A stretch of DNA of 34,975 nt, taken from assembly GCA_049975505.1 (NCBI GenBank), contig JBNGCY010000015.1, positions 1 through 34,975 on the forward strand, read 5' to 3'. Origin of the DNA: JAIVHC01 sp049975505 (GTDB lineage: Bacteria > Desulfobacterota > Desulfuromonadia > Desulfuromonadales > Desulfuromonadaceae). The notes under the pieces were generated by a model. The model was given only the letters and a program-made list of their open reading frames with translations, ran no database searches and was not told the origin of the DNA. This document shows, piece by piece, positions 15,973 to 24,415 of the stretch. The translations under genes were made by a program, and so were the position numbers. Position 1 is the first letter of the stretch, and every line of letters begins with the position of its first letter.

Positions 15973-16524
15973 TCAGTTCAACGCCGCACGCAGACGCGCA
16001 GCTCCGGCTTCCAAAGCCTTGTGATTCAGGGGCAGAAATCGATGGTTACGCTCCGGGAGAACATCTTTAAGCGCCTCTTTGACCGATTCCTGCTTTACCA
16101 CCTTACTGTATTCCACATATGCACCGAGCATAACCATATTGACCAGACGCGAATCCCCGATTTCGAGGGCAATTTCATTCGCAGGGATCTGTACCACGGT
16201 CAGATCGGAGCGGGAAGAACCGTCATCCTCAATCAGCGAACTATTGAGCAGAGCCAGACCGCCACTGCGCACTCTGGAGAAATACTGCTCCATGGCGGAA
16301 GCATTCAGGAGCAGCGCCGCTTCCGGCTCCCCTACAACTGGCGACCCCACGGCACCATCTGCCATCACCACGGTGCAGTTTGCGGCCCCGCCGCGTTTTT
16401 CCACCCCATATGCGGGGAAATAGGAGGCGTTGTTGCCTTCAAGAATGGTGGCATACGCAAGCAGGTTTCCGATAAGCAATATACCCTGGCCGCCAAAGCC
16501 GGCCATAAAAACATCATGATTCAT
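15973..16524 (-). CDS. vorC: 2-oxoacid:ferredoxin oxidoreductase gamma subunit
   Basis: This is the gamma subunit of a four-subunit enzyme that decarboxylates a 2-oxoacid to its acyl-CoA with ferredoxin as electron acceptor. The 183-residue protein starts with the family motif FMAGFGGQGILLIGNLLAYA and has SYFPAYGVEKRGGAANCTVVMAD. Subunit letters are used inconsistently across organisms; I name them by position. The substrate may be a branched-chain 2-oxoacid (Vor) or 2-oxoglutarate (Kor); the alpha subunit resembles the VorB type more. It starts 9 nt after the beta gene and leads directly into holC. Confidence 0.85.
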   Translation of the reverse strand: MNHDVFMAGFGGQGILLIGNLLAYATILEGNNASYFPAYGVEKRGGAANCTVVMADGAVGSPVVGEPEAALLLNASAMEQYFSRVRSGGLALLNSSLIEDDGSSRSDLTVVQIPANEIALEIGDSRLVNMVMLGAYVEYSKVVKQESVKEALKDVLPERNHRFLPLNHKALEAGAARLRAALN

Positions 16525-16533
16525 CTTCTCACC

Positions 16534-17289
16534 TTATTCCTGTGCGTCCTTGAATACGCCCAGGGGAAAATATGGGATCATCTCTGCGGCAACACGCGCA
16601 TTGGCCTCCAGCGGGTTCATGCCCCAGTTGGTCGGACAGGTGGAAAGAACCTCCACAAAAGCGAATTTATTGTGTTCAACCTGGGTCTGGAACGCCTTTT
16701 TAATCGCTTTACCCGCCTGAAGCACATGCTGAGGCGTATCCACGGCCACACGCGCGGCATAAGCCACCCCTTCGAGACCGGAGAGAAGTTCCGTCATCCT
16801 GATGGGGTATCCGTCCTTGGCTTCATTGCGGCCGTAGGGGCTGGTGCTGGTACGCTGACTGGGCAGGGTTGTTGGCGCCATCTGCCCTCCGGTCATGCCG
16901 TAGGTGGTGTTATTCACAAAAATAACCGTTATCGCTTCACCGCGGTTCGCGGTGTGAATGATCTCACTGGTGCCGATGGCGGCCAGATCTCCGTCACCCT
17001 GATAGGTGAAAACCGGACGTCCGGGATGAACCCGCTTGGCTCCGGTGGCAACCGCCGGTGCGCGCCCGTGCGGGGCTTCAATGACATCGATGCCGAAATA
17101 ACCGTAGAGGAACACGCTGCAGCCTACCGACGCCACCCCGATGGTCTGGCCCTGGATGCCGAAATCGTCCATGGCCTGGGCGACGAGGCGGTGGATCACC
17201 CCGTGCTGACAACCGGGACAGAAATGGGTCTGCACCGGATTCAACGAACGGGGGCGGGAAAATACCTTCTTCATTTCCTGTGTACTCAT
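16534..17289 (-). CDS. vorA: 2-oxoacid:ferredoxin oxidoreductase beta (TPP-binding) subunit
   Basis: This subunit binds thiamine diphosphate and an iron-sulfur cluster in the oxidative decarboxylation of 2-oxoacids. The 251-residue protein shows THFCPGCQHGVIHRLVAQAMDDFG, with the conserved N-terminal Cys pair. The TPP/Mg motif is GDGDLAAIGTSEIIHTANRGEAITVIFVNNTTYGMTGGQ, and CPTNWGM follows later. ATG at 17289 overlaps the alpha-subunit stop by one base (TGATG) and has GAGGTG upstream. The enzyme is oxygen-sensitive in most known cases, which supports an anaerobic or facultative host. Confidence 0.9.
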   Translation of the reverse strand: MSTQEMKKVFSRPRSLNPVQTHFCPGCQHGVIHRLVAQAMDDFGIQGQTIGVASVGCSVFLYGYFGIDVIEAPHGRAPAVATGAKRVHPGRPVFTYQGDGDLAAIGTSEIIHTANRGEAITVIFVNNTTYGMTGGQMAPTTLPSQRTSTSPYGRNEAKDGYPIRMTELLSGLEGVAYAARVAVDTPQHVLQAGKAIKKAFQTQVEHNKFAFVEVLSTCPTNWGMNPLEANARVAAEMIPYFPLGVFKDAQE

Positions 17290-18356
17290 CAGTGCACCTC
17301 ACAGTGCAGACGGATCTGCGCAAATATCTCTTCAGGCGTCGGCAGCGATCCAGCTCCGGGGGCACGCCCGTAAAATTCAATTTCAGTTCCGGGAACCGCC
17401 AGACGGGCATCGTCCACCATCTGCCCGGTATTAAGCTCCACACACAGCACCTTCTGTCCTTTGGCTGTATGCTCCTGATATGCCTGCTTCGGGAACGGAA
17501 ACAACGTAATCGGGCGTAACAGTCCTGCCCTGTAGCCCTGCTCCCGCGCCATGCGAACTGCGGTGTGGGCGATGCGCGCGGTGCTGCCGTAAGCTGTGAC
17601 TACGAGCTCGGCATCCTCTAACGCATACTCTTCATAGCGCACTTCTTTTTCCTGCATCTCGGCGTACTTGCGGTGCAGTTTCAGATTGTGCTGTTCCAGT
17701 TCTCCATCACCCAGGTACAGTGACTTTACTACCTTGTTCACATCGAGCTCACCGGGGCCGATCAGAGCCCAGTCTTTTTCCTTAAGATCAGGCGGAGCCA
17801 CATAGGGATGCGGTTCAAGCGCTTCCTTCATCTGCCCGATTACCGCATCCGCCAGAATCATGGCCGGGACACGGTAGCGATCTGAGAGATCGAAGGCATG
17901 CATGGTGAGATCGTACATCTCCTGCACAGAGGCCGGAGCCAGAACGATGATGTGATATCCTCCGTGTCCACCCCCTTTAGTGGCCTGAAAGTAATCCGCC
18001 TGGGAGGCGTCTATACCGCCAAGACCGGGACCGGAACGGCTGATATTCACGATCAGACCGGGGCATTCACTCCCGGCCATGTAGGATATTCCCTCTTGCT
18101 TCAGAGATATCCCCGGACTTGAGGACGAAGTCATGGCCCGTCCCCCGCAGGCGCTCGCACCGAGAAGCATATTGATTGAGGCTATTTCACTCTCAGCCTG
18201 AATAAATTCTCCTCCCAGAGCCGACATTTCACGCGAGATATACTCTGGGATATCACTCTGGGGCGTGATGGGATAGCCGAAGTAATAGCGACATCCGGCC
18301 TCGAGGGCCCCCATCGCCACTGCTTCGTTCCCCTTTACAAAAAGTCTTTTACTCAC
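17289..18356 (-). CDS. vorB: 2-oxoacid:ferredoxin oxidoreductase alpha subunit (VorB-like)
   Basis: The 355-residue alpha subunit carries the pyrimidine-binding domain (GNEAVAMGALEAGCRYYFGYPITPQSDIPEYIS). The AESEIASINMLLGASACGGRAMTSSSSPGISLKQEGISYMAG block and a C-terminal transketolase-like domain (VVTAYGSTARIAHTAVRMAREQGYRAGLLRPITLFPFP) follow. The sequence looks closest to 3-methyl-2-oxobutanoate:ferredoxin oxidoreductase VorB, though 2-oxoglutarate enzymes are similar. The start is GTG at 18356 with GGAGG six bases upstream. Unusually it is separated from the ferredoxin subunit gene by 216 nt that contain a structured repeat. Confidence 0.88.
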   Translation of the reverse strand: MSKRLFVKGNEAVAMGALEAGCRYYFGYPITPQSDIPEYISREMSALGGEFIQAESEIASINMLLGASACGGRAMTSSSSPGISLKQEGISYMAGSECPGLIVNISRSGPGLGGIDASQADYFQATKGGGHGGYHIIVLAPASVQEMYDLTMHAFDLSDRYRVPAMILADAVIGQMKEALEPHPYVAPPDLKEKDWALIGPGELDVNKVVKSLYLGDGELEQHNLKLHRKYAEMQEKEVRYEEYALEDAELVVTAYGSTARIAHTAVRMAREQGYRAGLLRPITLFPFPKQAYQEHTAKGQKVLCVELNTGQMVDDARLAVPGTEIEFYGRAPGAGSLPTPEEIFAQIRLHCEVH

Positions 18357-18426
18357 TTGGTTCCTCCATTTATATACCCTGAAATCTTCTGAGATTGTAA
18401 CTCTTCACCACCATTGCTGGTAGGGG

Positions 18427-18523
18427 CTTGTGGTACCCATGGAAAGGGCGTCTGTCGCCACGGACGGCGACAGTCGAACGGCCATGGACGGCGCAAAGTG
18501 TCCCTTGTAATGGGTGCCACAAG
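18427..18523 (-). repeat. Structured dispersed repeat, copy 1
   Basis: This 97-bp element is bounded by inverted arms CTTGTGGTACCCAT (18427-18440) and ATGGGTGCCACAAG (18510-18523), complementary except one G-U type position. Inside is a perfect hairpin, CTGTCGCC and GGCGACAG (18452-18473) with a 6-nt loop. A 13-mer, GCCAYGGACGGCG, occurs twice (18457-18469, 18481-18493). About 61 nt (18432-18492) match copy 2 at 32562-32674 with two differences. It fills most of the vorD-vorB gap and should be transcribed. No target-site duplication is evident. The strand given is the sense of the host operon. Confidence 0.85.
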
Positions 18524-18572
18524 GCCTTACTTAACAGTTACCTGAGACTTTCGGCTTTCACCTGATCTACTC

Positions 18573-18797
18573 TCAGGATTTTTTCTCCCGGTACACCTCA
18601 ATCGCCACATCCGGACACACCTGGGCGCAGAAGGTGCACGCGGTGCAACGCTGCAGAGCCTCAGCACTTATAACTGCCGGGAGAAACCCAAGTTTATTAA
18701 TTTCTTTACTCATCTCAATCAGATCATGCGGGCATGCGATAACACACAGTCCGCATCCCTTGCACAGTTGTTCATCAATTACTATTTCGTTGGCCAC
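18573..18797 (-). CDS. vorD: 2-oxoacid:ferredoxin oxidoreductase delta subunit (2x[4Fe-4S] ferredoxin)
   Basis: This 74-residue ferredoxin-type protein carries electrons between the catalytic subunits and free ferredoxin. It has two complete cluster motifs: Cys12, 15, 18 and 22 (CKGCGLCVIACP) and Cys51, 54, 57 and 61 (CTACTFCAQVCP). Start is GTG at 18797, with AAGGAG six bases upstream. It is the first gene of the operon that continues through the alpha, beta and gamma subunits and on to rlmD. The 216-nt gap after it is occupied by repeat copy 1. Confidence 0.92.
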   Translation of the reverse strand: MANEIVIDEQLCKGCGLCVIACPHDLIEMSKEINKLGFLPAVISAEALQRCTACTFCAQVCPDVAIEVYREKKS

Positions 18798-18926
18798 GTG
18801 CGGCTCCTTGTCAAAAAAGTCTTTTGCGAAACTAACCTATAGCAACTATTCCACCGCCTGCGTGAACAGTTACAGCTATCTGTCCTTCCTGCCCCCCCCT
18901 GCCCAAACCGGGCGCACAGGCGCTGC

Positions 18927-18956
18927 AATCTACCAGATCGGCAAAAGAAACGTCAA
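18927..18956 (-). promoter_or_regulatory. Candidate promoter of the vor operon
   Basis: On the minus strand TTGACG (18951-18956) and TAGATT (18927-18932) are 18 bp apart, about 130 nt before vorD. The -35 is good and the -10 only fair. The leader between holds a run of eight C/G bases (18892-18899). Confidence 0.3.
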
Positions 18957-18983
18957 ATACAAATAGAACCTTCCATCGCAGCA

Positions 18984-19958
18984 TCAGCCTTTGCGAATAC
19001 GCGGATCAGCAAGAGCGTAGCCGATATCCGCGAGCATATTCCCCACCAGGGTCATAACCGCACCGATCACCAGAATCCCCATGATAAGTGGATAATCACG
19101 CATCATAACCCCGTCATAAAACAGTTTCCCCATTCCGGGGATCGCAAAAATGCTCTCAAAGATCACGCTACCGCCGATAAGCCCCGGTACCGAAAGCCCC
19201 AGGATGGTAATAAGAGGCAGGAGCGCATTGCGCAGAGCATGTTTACCGATAACCACGCGTTCGGACAGACCCTTGGCCCGTGCGGTAAGGATATAGTCCT
19301 GGCGGATAACATCGAGCATATTGGAGCGCATGTAGCGCGAAAATCCGGCCACTCCCCCTACGGCGGAAACAAATACCGGCAGGATAAGATGATGGGCGAT
19401 ATCCAGTACGCGCTGAAACGGGGAGAGATACTCATGCCCGAAGGATTTGATTCCCGAAACCGGAACCAGCCCCAGATACACCCCGAGCCAGTCCATGAGC
19501 AACAGGGCGAGCCAGAACGAAGGTGCGGCAAAACCGATAAACACCAGCAGCGTAGTGCCGCGGTCAAACCATGAATCACGCCTGACCGCGGAAATGATCC
19601 CGAGGGGAACCGCCACTGCAATTATCAGAGCCATGGAAAGCAGATTGATAAGTACCGTTACAGGCAGGCGTTCAGTAATTTTATCCCACACCGGGCGCCG
19701 ATCCTGGGAGAAGGAACGTCCGAAATCGAGGTGTACCAGACGTTTGAGCCAGTTGCCGTACTGCACCAGAACAGGATCATCCAGGCCGTACTCGGCACGC
19801 AGGCGCTCTTCGAGTTCCGCACCGGCTTCGGGGTTCATTTCAGTCTGCAGATCGGTGGGATCTCCAGGAGCAAGGTGGATAACCACAAACGATATCAGGG
19901 TAATTCCCACAAGCATGGGTACCATCTGTGCAAGTTTTTTTATGATGTAAATAAGCAT
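18984..19958 (-). CDS. Peptide-type ABC transporter permease (DppB/OppB family)
   Basis: This inner-membrane permease forms half of the channel of a peptide/nickel-type ABC importer. The 324-residue protein has the family N-terminus (a membrane helix, then SFVVIHLAPGDPTD). A periplasmic segment (RLRAEYGLDDPVLVQYGNWL, LDFGRSFSQDRRPV) and the EAA loop for ATPase contact (LTARAKGLSERVVIGKHALRNALLPL) follow, with about six membrane spans in all. It lies 18 nt after the substrate-binding lipoprotein. No DppC-type partner or ATPase gene is in the window; downstream the next gene is vorD. Confidence 0.92.
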   Translation of the reverse strand: MLIYIIKKLAQMVPMLVGITLISFVVIHLAPGDPTDLQTEMNPEAGAELEERLRAEYGLDDPVLVQYGNWLKRLVHLDFGRSFSQDRRPVWDKITERLPVTVLINLLSMALIIAVAVPLGIISAVRRDSWFDRGTTLLVFIGFAAPSFWLALLLMDWLGVYLGLVPVSGIKSFGHEYLSPFQRVLDIAHHLILPVFVSAVGGVAGFSRYMRSNMLDVIRQDYILTARAKGLSERVVIGKHALRNALLPLITILGLSVPGLIGGSVIFESIFAIPGMGKLFYDGVMMRDYPLIMGILVIGAVMTLVGNMLADIGYALADPRIRKG

Positions 19959-19976
19959 TTTCTATCGTTCTGCCCC

Positions 19977-21605
19977 TCAGCGTGTATATTTCTGCTGGCT
20001 TTCGGGTACATACCACCGGTTGAAGTTGTGCATAATTCCTGCCGGAGCCTCCTCTATGCCGTGAAAGCGCCGTGCCACTACCGGAAGCGAATCCGGGACA
20101 TACAAAAACGTATATGGTACATCCTCCGCGAGAATCTCCTGCAGCCTATGATATACAGGCCTGCGTTTATCCACTCCGAGCACGCGCCTGCCCTGCTCCA
20201 GAAGACGGTCCACTTCGGGGTTGGAGTAACCGATAAAATTGAGTTCACGCGGACCGGTCTTACTCGAATGCCAGATGTTATAGCCATCCGGATCAACGGG
20301 GATGGTCCATCCAAGGATAGTGGCATCAAATCTTCCCGGATGGATGAACTCCTTGAGGAACGAAGCCCATTCAATAACCCGCAGTTTTACCTCTATTCCC
20401 ACCTCCTGCAGGCGGCGCTGGATAATCTCTCCCGCTTTGATCCGCTGGTCATTGCCCTGATTGGTAAGAATTGTAAACGCCAGCGCCTGCCCATCTTTGT
20501 CACGCACTCCGTCGCCATCGCGATCCTTCCATTCGGCGGCATCCAGAAGGGCGCGGGCCTTATCCGGGGCATACGGATAGCGCTGCACCTCCGGATTGTA
20601 GGGCCAGCTGCCCGGCTTGTACGGGCCGGTGGCCGGCTGCCCCAGCCCCAGAAGGACTCCGTCTACAATTTCCTGTTTATCAATGGCATAGGATATGGCC
20701 TGGCGTACACGCCTGTCCTGAAACATGGATTTGCGCAAATTATAACCCAGATAGGTATAGGCAAAGGCCGGATAACGGTACTTGTTAAAGCGGCGGTTAA
20801 AGGCGGGGCTCTCGGTCTGGCGCGCATACTGCAGAGGAGTAAGGCCCATATAGTCGAGACCGCCGGACTGTAATTCCAGAAACATCGTGGTGGTATCCGG
20901 CACTATGCGATACACGATACGCTTGATATATGGTGCGCCCTCAAAGTAGTCCTCATTGCGCTCAAGGACAATCTGCTCTCCCGGATCCCACTTCACAAAG
21001 CGGAATGGCCCGGTTCCCACAGGATTTCGCGCCAGTTCCGAGGTGGAAATATCTTCATCTTTCAGCAGATGTTCGGGGCAGATTCCCATAGCCCAACTTG
21101 CCAGAGCCGGAGCCAGGGGTTCGGCATAACGCACCTTGAAGGTGTACGCATCCGGAGCCATCGCCTCTTCCACCTGCTTATAGCGCTCCGCATATGCAGT
21201 CGGGGTTTCGGGGTCAATCATGAGTTTGTAGGTAAACAGCACATCCGCCGAAGTGAAGGGCTCGCCATCATGCCACTTCACCCCTTTACGCAGATGAAAG
21301 GTGATCTCACGTCCGTCATCGGATATATCCCAGCTTTCAGCCAGATCACCCTCAAAGCGCATATTTTTATCATAACGGATCAATCCGTTGTACACATGCC
21401 CGGTAATAGTCGAGGACGAAGCATCGGAAGCCAGTGGAGGGATCAGGTTACTGGCATCCCCGATAGTGCCCATGATGATGGTATCCCCATACGCCACAGA
21501 GGTATCCTGATCCTGCTCCACGGCGATAAAATTCTCCTCGTCACACCCGGACAAAAGCCCGCAGCAGAGGAATAATGCCACCAGCAACCACGTTCTCCCG
21601 CGCAT
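19977..21605 (-). CDS. Peptide/nickel-type substrate-binding lipoprotein (SBP_bac_5)
   Basis: This captures a ligand, likely a peptide, for an ABC importer. The 542-residue protein has a lipoprotein signal (LLSGC, Cys21). The family 5 core includes PLASDASSSTITGHVYNGLIRYD, LAESWDISDDGREITFHLRKGVKWHDGEPFTSADV, NPVGTGPFRFVKW and VRQAISYAIDKQEIV. A calcium-loop-like DRDGDGVRDKDG sits in the second lobe, as in a subset of these proteins. GGAGGAG precedes the ATG, and the gene starts 3 nt after the LolA/LolB-like lipoprotein gene. The ligand cannot be told from sequence. Confidence 0.92.
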   Translation of the reverse strand: MRGRTWLLVALFLCCGLLSGCDEENFIAVEQDQDTSVAYGDTIIMGTIGDASNLIPPLASDASSSTITGHVYNGLIRYDKNMRFEGDLAESWDISDDGREITFHLRKGVKWHDGEPFTSADVLFTYKLMIDPETPTAYAERYKQVEEAMAPDAYTFKVRYAEPLAPALASWAMGICPEHLLKDEDISTSELARNPVGTGPFRFVKWDPGEQIVLERNEDYFEGAPYIKRIVYRIVPDTTTMFLELQSGGLDYMGLTPLQYARQTESPAFNRRFNKYRYPAFAYTYLGYNLRKSMFQDRRVRQAISYAIDKQEIVDGVLLGLGQPATGPYKPGSWPYNPEVQRYPYAPDKARALLDAAEWKDRDGDGVRDKDGQALAFTILTNQGNDQRIKAGEIIQRRLQEVGIEVKLRVIEWASFLKEFIHPGRFDATILGWTIPVDPDGYNIWHSSKTGPRELNFIGYSNPEVDRLLEQGRRVLGVDKRRPVYHRLQEILAEDVPYTFLYVPDSLPVVARRFHGIEEAPAGIMHNFNRWYVPESQQKYTR

Positions 21606-21608
21606 ATT

Positions 21609-22478
21609 CTAAAGCTCCTCCAGGGAACGGATTTGTACTCCGGGGCGGGGTTCAATTTCAAAAAGATGTGCTTCCAGGGTCGGATTTATCTGCACATCTT
21701 CGAGCAAAATATCTAGCTTTAATTCCTGCGCCGGCATTGTAAGAACCATCCGCCGCGGGAACTGATCCACATCCGGATTATCCGTGGGCTGTGAATCAGA
21801 ATACGCTATTCTGTACATTTCCTGCCCCATCTCGAGATAAGTGATGGAACGCACCTGATCCGCAATAAATTCCACCATATATTCCTGCTGGGGAGAGAGG
21901 ATAAAGCGCAGGCTGTTGCCCGCCCCCTGCTGCACCTGCGCAAGTTCCAGCACTCCCGGAGGCAGGCGCTGCAGCAGGAGAGCCACCATATCCGCGGGCA
22001 TCAGGGGCACGAAGACAAAGCGTTTCATCCGGTCCCTGGTTGCCATCCCCTGATACAATACCTTACGCCCCGGAATATAAGCCTCGAGGGAAGCCCGGTC
22101 CGCAGCGAGAAGAGCGAGCATCTGTCCCATAAAATTATACACCTCCGCGCGCAACTGGTACGGAGCGCGGGCATGAATGGCCTGGGTGGATTTCTGTTTT
22201 TCGGAACCGCGCTCAAAATGCACTTCAGCCAGTGCCTGCAGACTGGTATAGAAATATGAACGCTGCATGATTTCAAGCATCTGTCCGGTACGCATACTCT
22301 CTTCCCGGGGCGGACTTACTTCGGGGGGGGAAATACCGGCGCATCCCGCTCCGAGAACGGCCAGAAGTGCAAAACATCCAATGCGCCCTCCCAGCCGCGC
22401 TGATTTTTGCACACGCAGGCGTGGATTGGTGCAAGCCAGGTGATACAGCGAAAAAAACGCATTCAAAATCACTTCCAT
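21609..22478 (-). CDS. LolA/LolB-like lipoprotein (DUF4292-like)
   Basis: From the ATG at 22478 the product is about 290 residues with a lipobox (LLAVLGAGC, Cys46) after an unusually long, basic N-region. After the lipobox comes a beta-rich domain with ALAEVHFERGSEKQKSTQAIHARAPYQLRAEVYNFMGQMLALLAADRASLEAYIPGRKVLYQGMA and LMPADMVALLLQRLPPG. This layout resembles the LolA/LolB fold and DUF4292-type outer-membrane lipoproteins. The start is uncertain: 22478 has AAGGA 12 nt upstream, 22502 is an ATG without a site, and a GTG at 22412 would give a normal signal peptide. A G8 tract (22323-22330) lies a few codons after the lipobox Cys. It is in an operon with the upstream TPR lipoprotein. Confidence 0.65.
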   Translation of the reverse strand: MEVILNAFFSLYHLACTNPRLRVQKSARLGGRIGCFALLAVLGAGCAGISPPEVSPPREESMRTGQMLEIMQRSYFYTSLQALAEVHFERGSEKQKSTQAIHARAPYQLRAEVYNFMGQMLALLAADRASLEAYIPGRKVLYQGMATRDRMKRFVFVPLMPADMVALLLQRLPPGVLELAQVQQGAGNSLRFILSPQQEYMVEFIADQVRSITYLEMGQEMYRIAYSDSQPTDNPDVDQFPRRMVLTMPAQELKLDILLEDVQINPTLEAHLFEIEPRPGVQIRSLEEL

Positions 22479-22522
22479 GGTATGGATAATTCCTTCGAAC
22501 ATAGATTAAATTTATCACATAA

Positions 22523-24286
22523 CTATTTGTTGTTCTGGAGTTTTCCTATTGTATTTTCAATATCTGCCGCTCGGCTTTGTTCGCCTCTGGCGGCATACAC
22601 CCGCGCGAGGTGTTCGAGAATGTGCAGATCATCGGGACGCATCTCGCGCGCTTTACGCAGATGCACAAGGGCCTCATCATAACGCCGCTGCTTAAAATAT
22701 ATCCAGCCCAGGGTATCGTGAAACTCTGCGCGCTCCTCCTGATTCAGAGCCGTTCGAGCCAGAGTGGCGGCATATTCGAGATTCTGTTCCGTCTGCGCAT
22801 ACAGAAAGGCGAGGTTATTCATCACCTCAATATCCGCCGGGCGCTGCTGCGCGACAATCTGCATATGTTTAAGCGCTGCAGTATGATTATCCATCATGGC
22901 ATGGAGCAAGCCCAGACGATATTGCAGCTCAATGCTCTCCGGATATTCCTCAAGTCCGCGCTCCAATACTGCAAGAGCCGCAGCATTTTCATCCTCAATC
23001 ATGTAGAGATAACTTAAGTGCTGATACAGAAGTGGATCCGTCATCCCGGCTGAATCAAGGAGTTCGTGCAGGGTTTGAATGGCATCCTGGTTGTAACCCA
23101 CAACATGATAGAGCCCTGCCAGATGGAGCAGCGCCTGTGTTCGCGCCTCGCCCTGATCCACCTGCTGAAAGGCCGCAATCGCATCATGCCAGCGTTGCTG
23201 TTGCTCCAGCGCCTGCCCGAGCCACAACCACGCCATAGGGTTGAACTCCAGGGCTTCAGCCGCAGCGCGCAGTTCGGGAACCGCCGCTGCATATTCATCC
23301 ATGTTCAGCAGGGCGTAGCCGTACAGAAGACGCAGCGGAACACTTTCTTCCCGTTCCAGAGATTTTTCCAGCACCTTCGCCGCCGCAGCGAATTCCTGCT
23401 GCTGGAGCAGCAACTCTGCCTGCAGATACTCAAACTCCTGGCTGCTGTCATGCAGAATTGCGGCGGCATTACGGTACAGATCAAGGGCGCGTTGGTATTT
23501 ATGCTGGTTTTCCAGAACCTGGCCGAGCTCAAAATATGCCACCGGATCTTCAGGCGCAACCTCAATAAGGGTCTGCAGGGTTTTAGCCGCCTCGTCAAAC
23601 TGCTTCTGGCGGGCCTGAATTCTTCCCAGCTGGAGCAGAACCACCCGGGCATCCGGCTGTACATACAGATAGCGCTGCAGATCCTGCGCTGCTCCGGCGT
23701 AATCCTGCTCCTGCAGATGCAGGGTATTCATACGCAGATGGAGACGGTTGAGATATGGATGGGCGGCATATATCTTCTGAATGCGCTCCAGGGCCAGGGC
23801 TGTATCTCCCTGCGCTGCAGCAATCTCAGCCCGGAGCAGAAGAGCGGGGACAAAATCCGGATCCATATCCAGAGCACATTCGACCCAATCCTGAGCCTGG
23901 CCGGCTTCACCCTCCTTCAGATGAATGCTGGCGCGGGTGCAGAAGGCATGTTTGTGCGGGAACGTCTCTGCCTCAGCTCCGGAACACATTGACTCTAAAC
24001 TTGATTCAAACTCATCCACGCGCTGCTCTCCCAACCAGGTGCGCAGATACTCCAGATAGACAGAGCTGCCTTCTTCACACTCTTGACGCGAGGAAAACAC
24101 CTGCAGATATGGTGCGTCTTTCAGCTGCGCATCATTTAATGAAACATTGTCTCCGCAGGCATTTTCAATCAGAGTGCCGACATCCTCGCGTGGAGCAGAC
24201 ATACACCCGCCTGTCCCCAGCATCAGCGCGGCAGCAAGCAGCAGACGCAAATATATATGCGCCCTCCTGCTCGCTTTAATCGTCAT
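22523..24286 (-). CDS. TPR-repeat lipoprotein
   Basis: This 587-residue protein has an N-terminal signal (basic start, hydrophobic stretch, then GTGGC with Cys28). At least ten tetratricopeptide repeats run over nearly its whole length, for example YFELGQVLENQHKYQRALDLYRNA, WLWLGQALEQQQRWHDAIAAFQQV and DTLGWIYFKQRRYDEALVHLRKA. TPRs are protein-protein scaffolds; an outer-membrane or periplasmic assembly role is likely, but no specific partner can be named. The ATG at 24286 was chosen because it sits directly before the signal sequence; an ATG nine codons earlier is possible. First gene of an operon with the LolA/LolB-like lipoprotein and transporter genes. Confidence 0.85.
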   Translation of the reverse strand: MTIKASRRAHIYLRLLLAAALMLGTGGCMSAPREDVGTLIENACGDNVSLNDAQLKDAPYLQVFSSRQECEEGSSVYLEYLRTWLGEQRVDEFESSLESMCSGAEAETFPHKHAFCTRASIHLKEGEAGQAQDWVECALDMDPDFVPALLLRAEIAAAQGDTALALERIQKIYAAHPYLNRLHLRMNTLHLQEQDYAGAAQDLQRYLYVQPDARVVLLQLGRIQARQKQFDEAAKTLQTLIEVAPEDPVAYFELGQVLENQHKYQRALDLYRNAAAILHDSSQEFEYLQAELLLQQQEFAAAAKVLEKSLEREESVPLRLLYGYALLNMDEYAAAVPELRAAAEALEFNPMAWLWLGQALEQQQRWHDAIAAFQQVDQGEARTQALLHLAGLYHVVGYNQDAIQTLHELLDSAGMTDPLLYQHLSYLYMIEDENAAALAVLERGLEEYPESIELQYRLGLLHAMMDNHTAALKHMQIVAQQRPADIEVMNNLAFLYAQTEQNLEYAATLARTALNQEERAEFHDTLGWIYFKQRRYDEALVHLRKAREMRPDDLHILEHLARVYAARGEQSRAADIENTIGKLQNNK

Positions 24287-24415
24287 GCTTACCTGTGTGT
24301 CTCTAAAAAACATGTCTGCCCACTCTTCAACGTTTTCTGGCTGCCCCTCAATCCCGGGTAGTGCCGGATTGCGCTTTAATTCTGCTTGATTCCGGATAGT
24401 TGGGATTATTTAAAC

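Noticed and set aside
18892..18899. Eight-C tract upstream of vorD considered as a phase-variation switch
   Set aside because: It is outside coding sequence and not located between the candidate -35 and -10, so no switching mechanism is evident.
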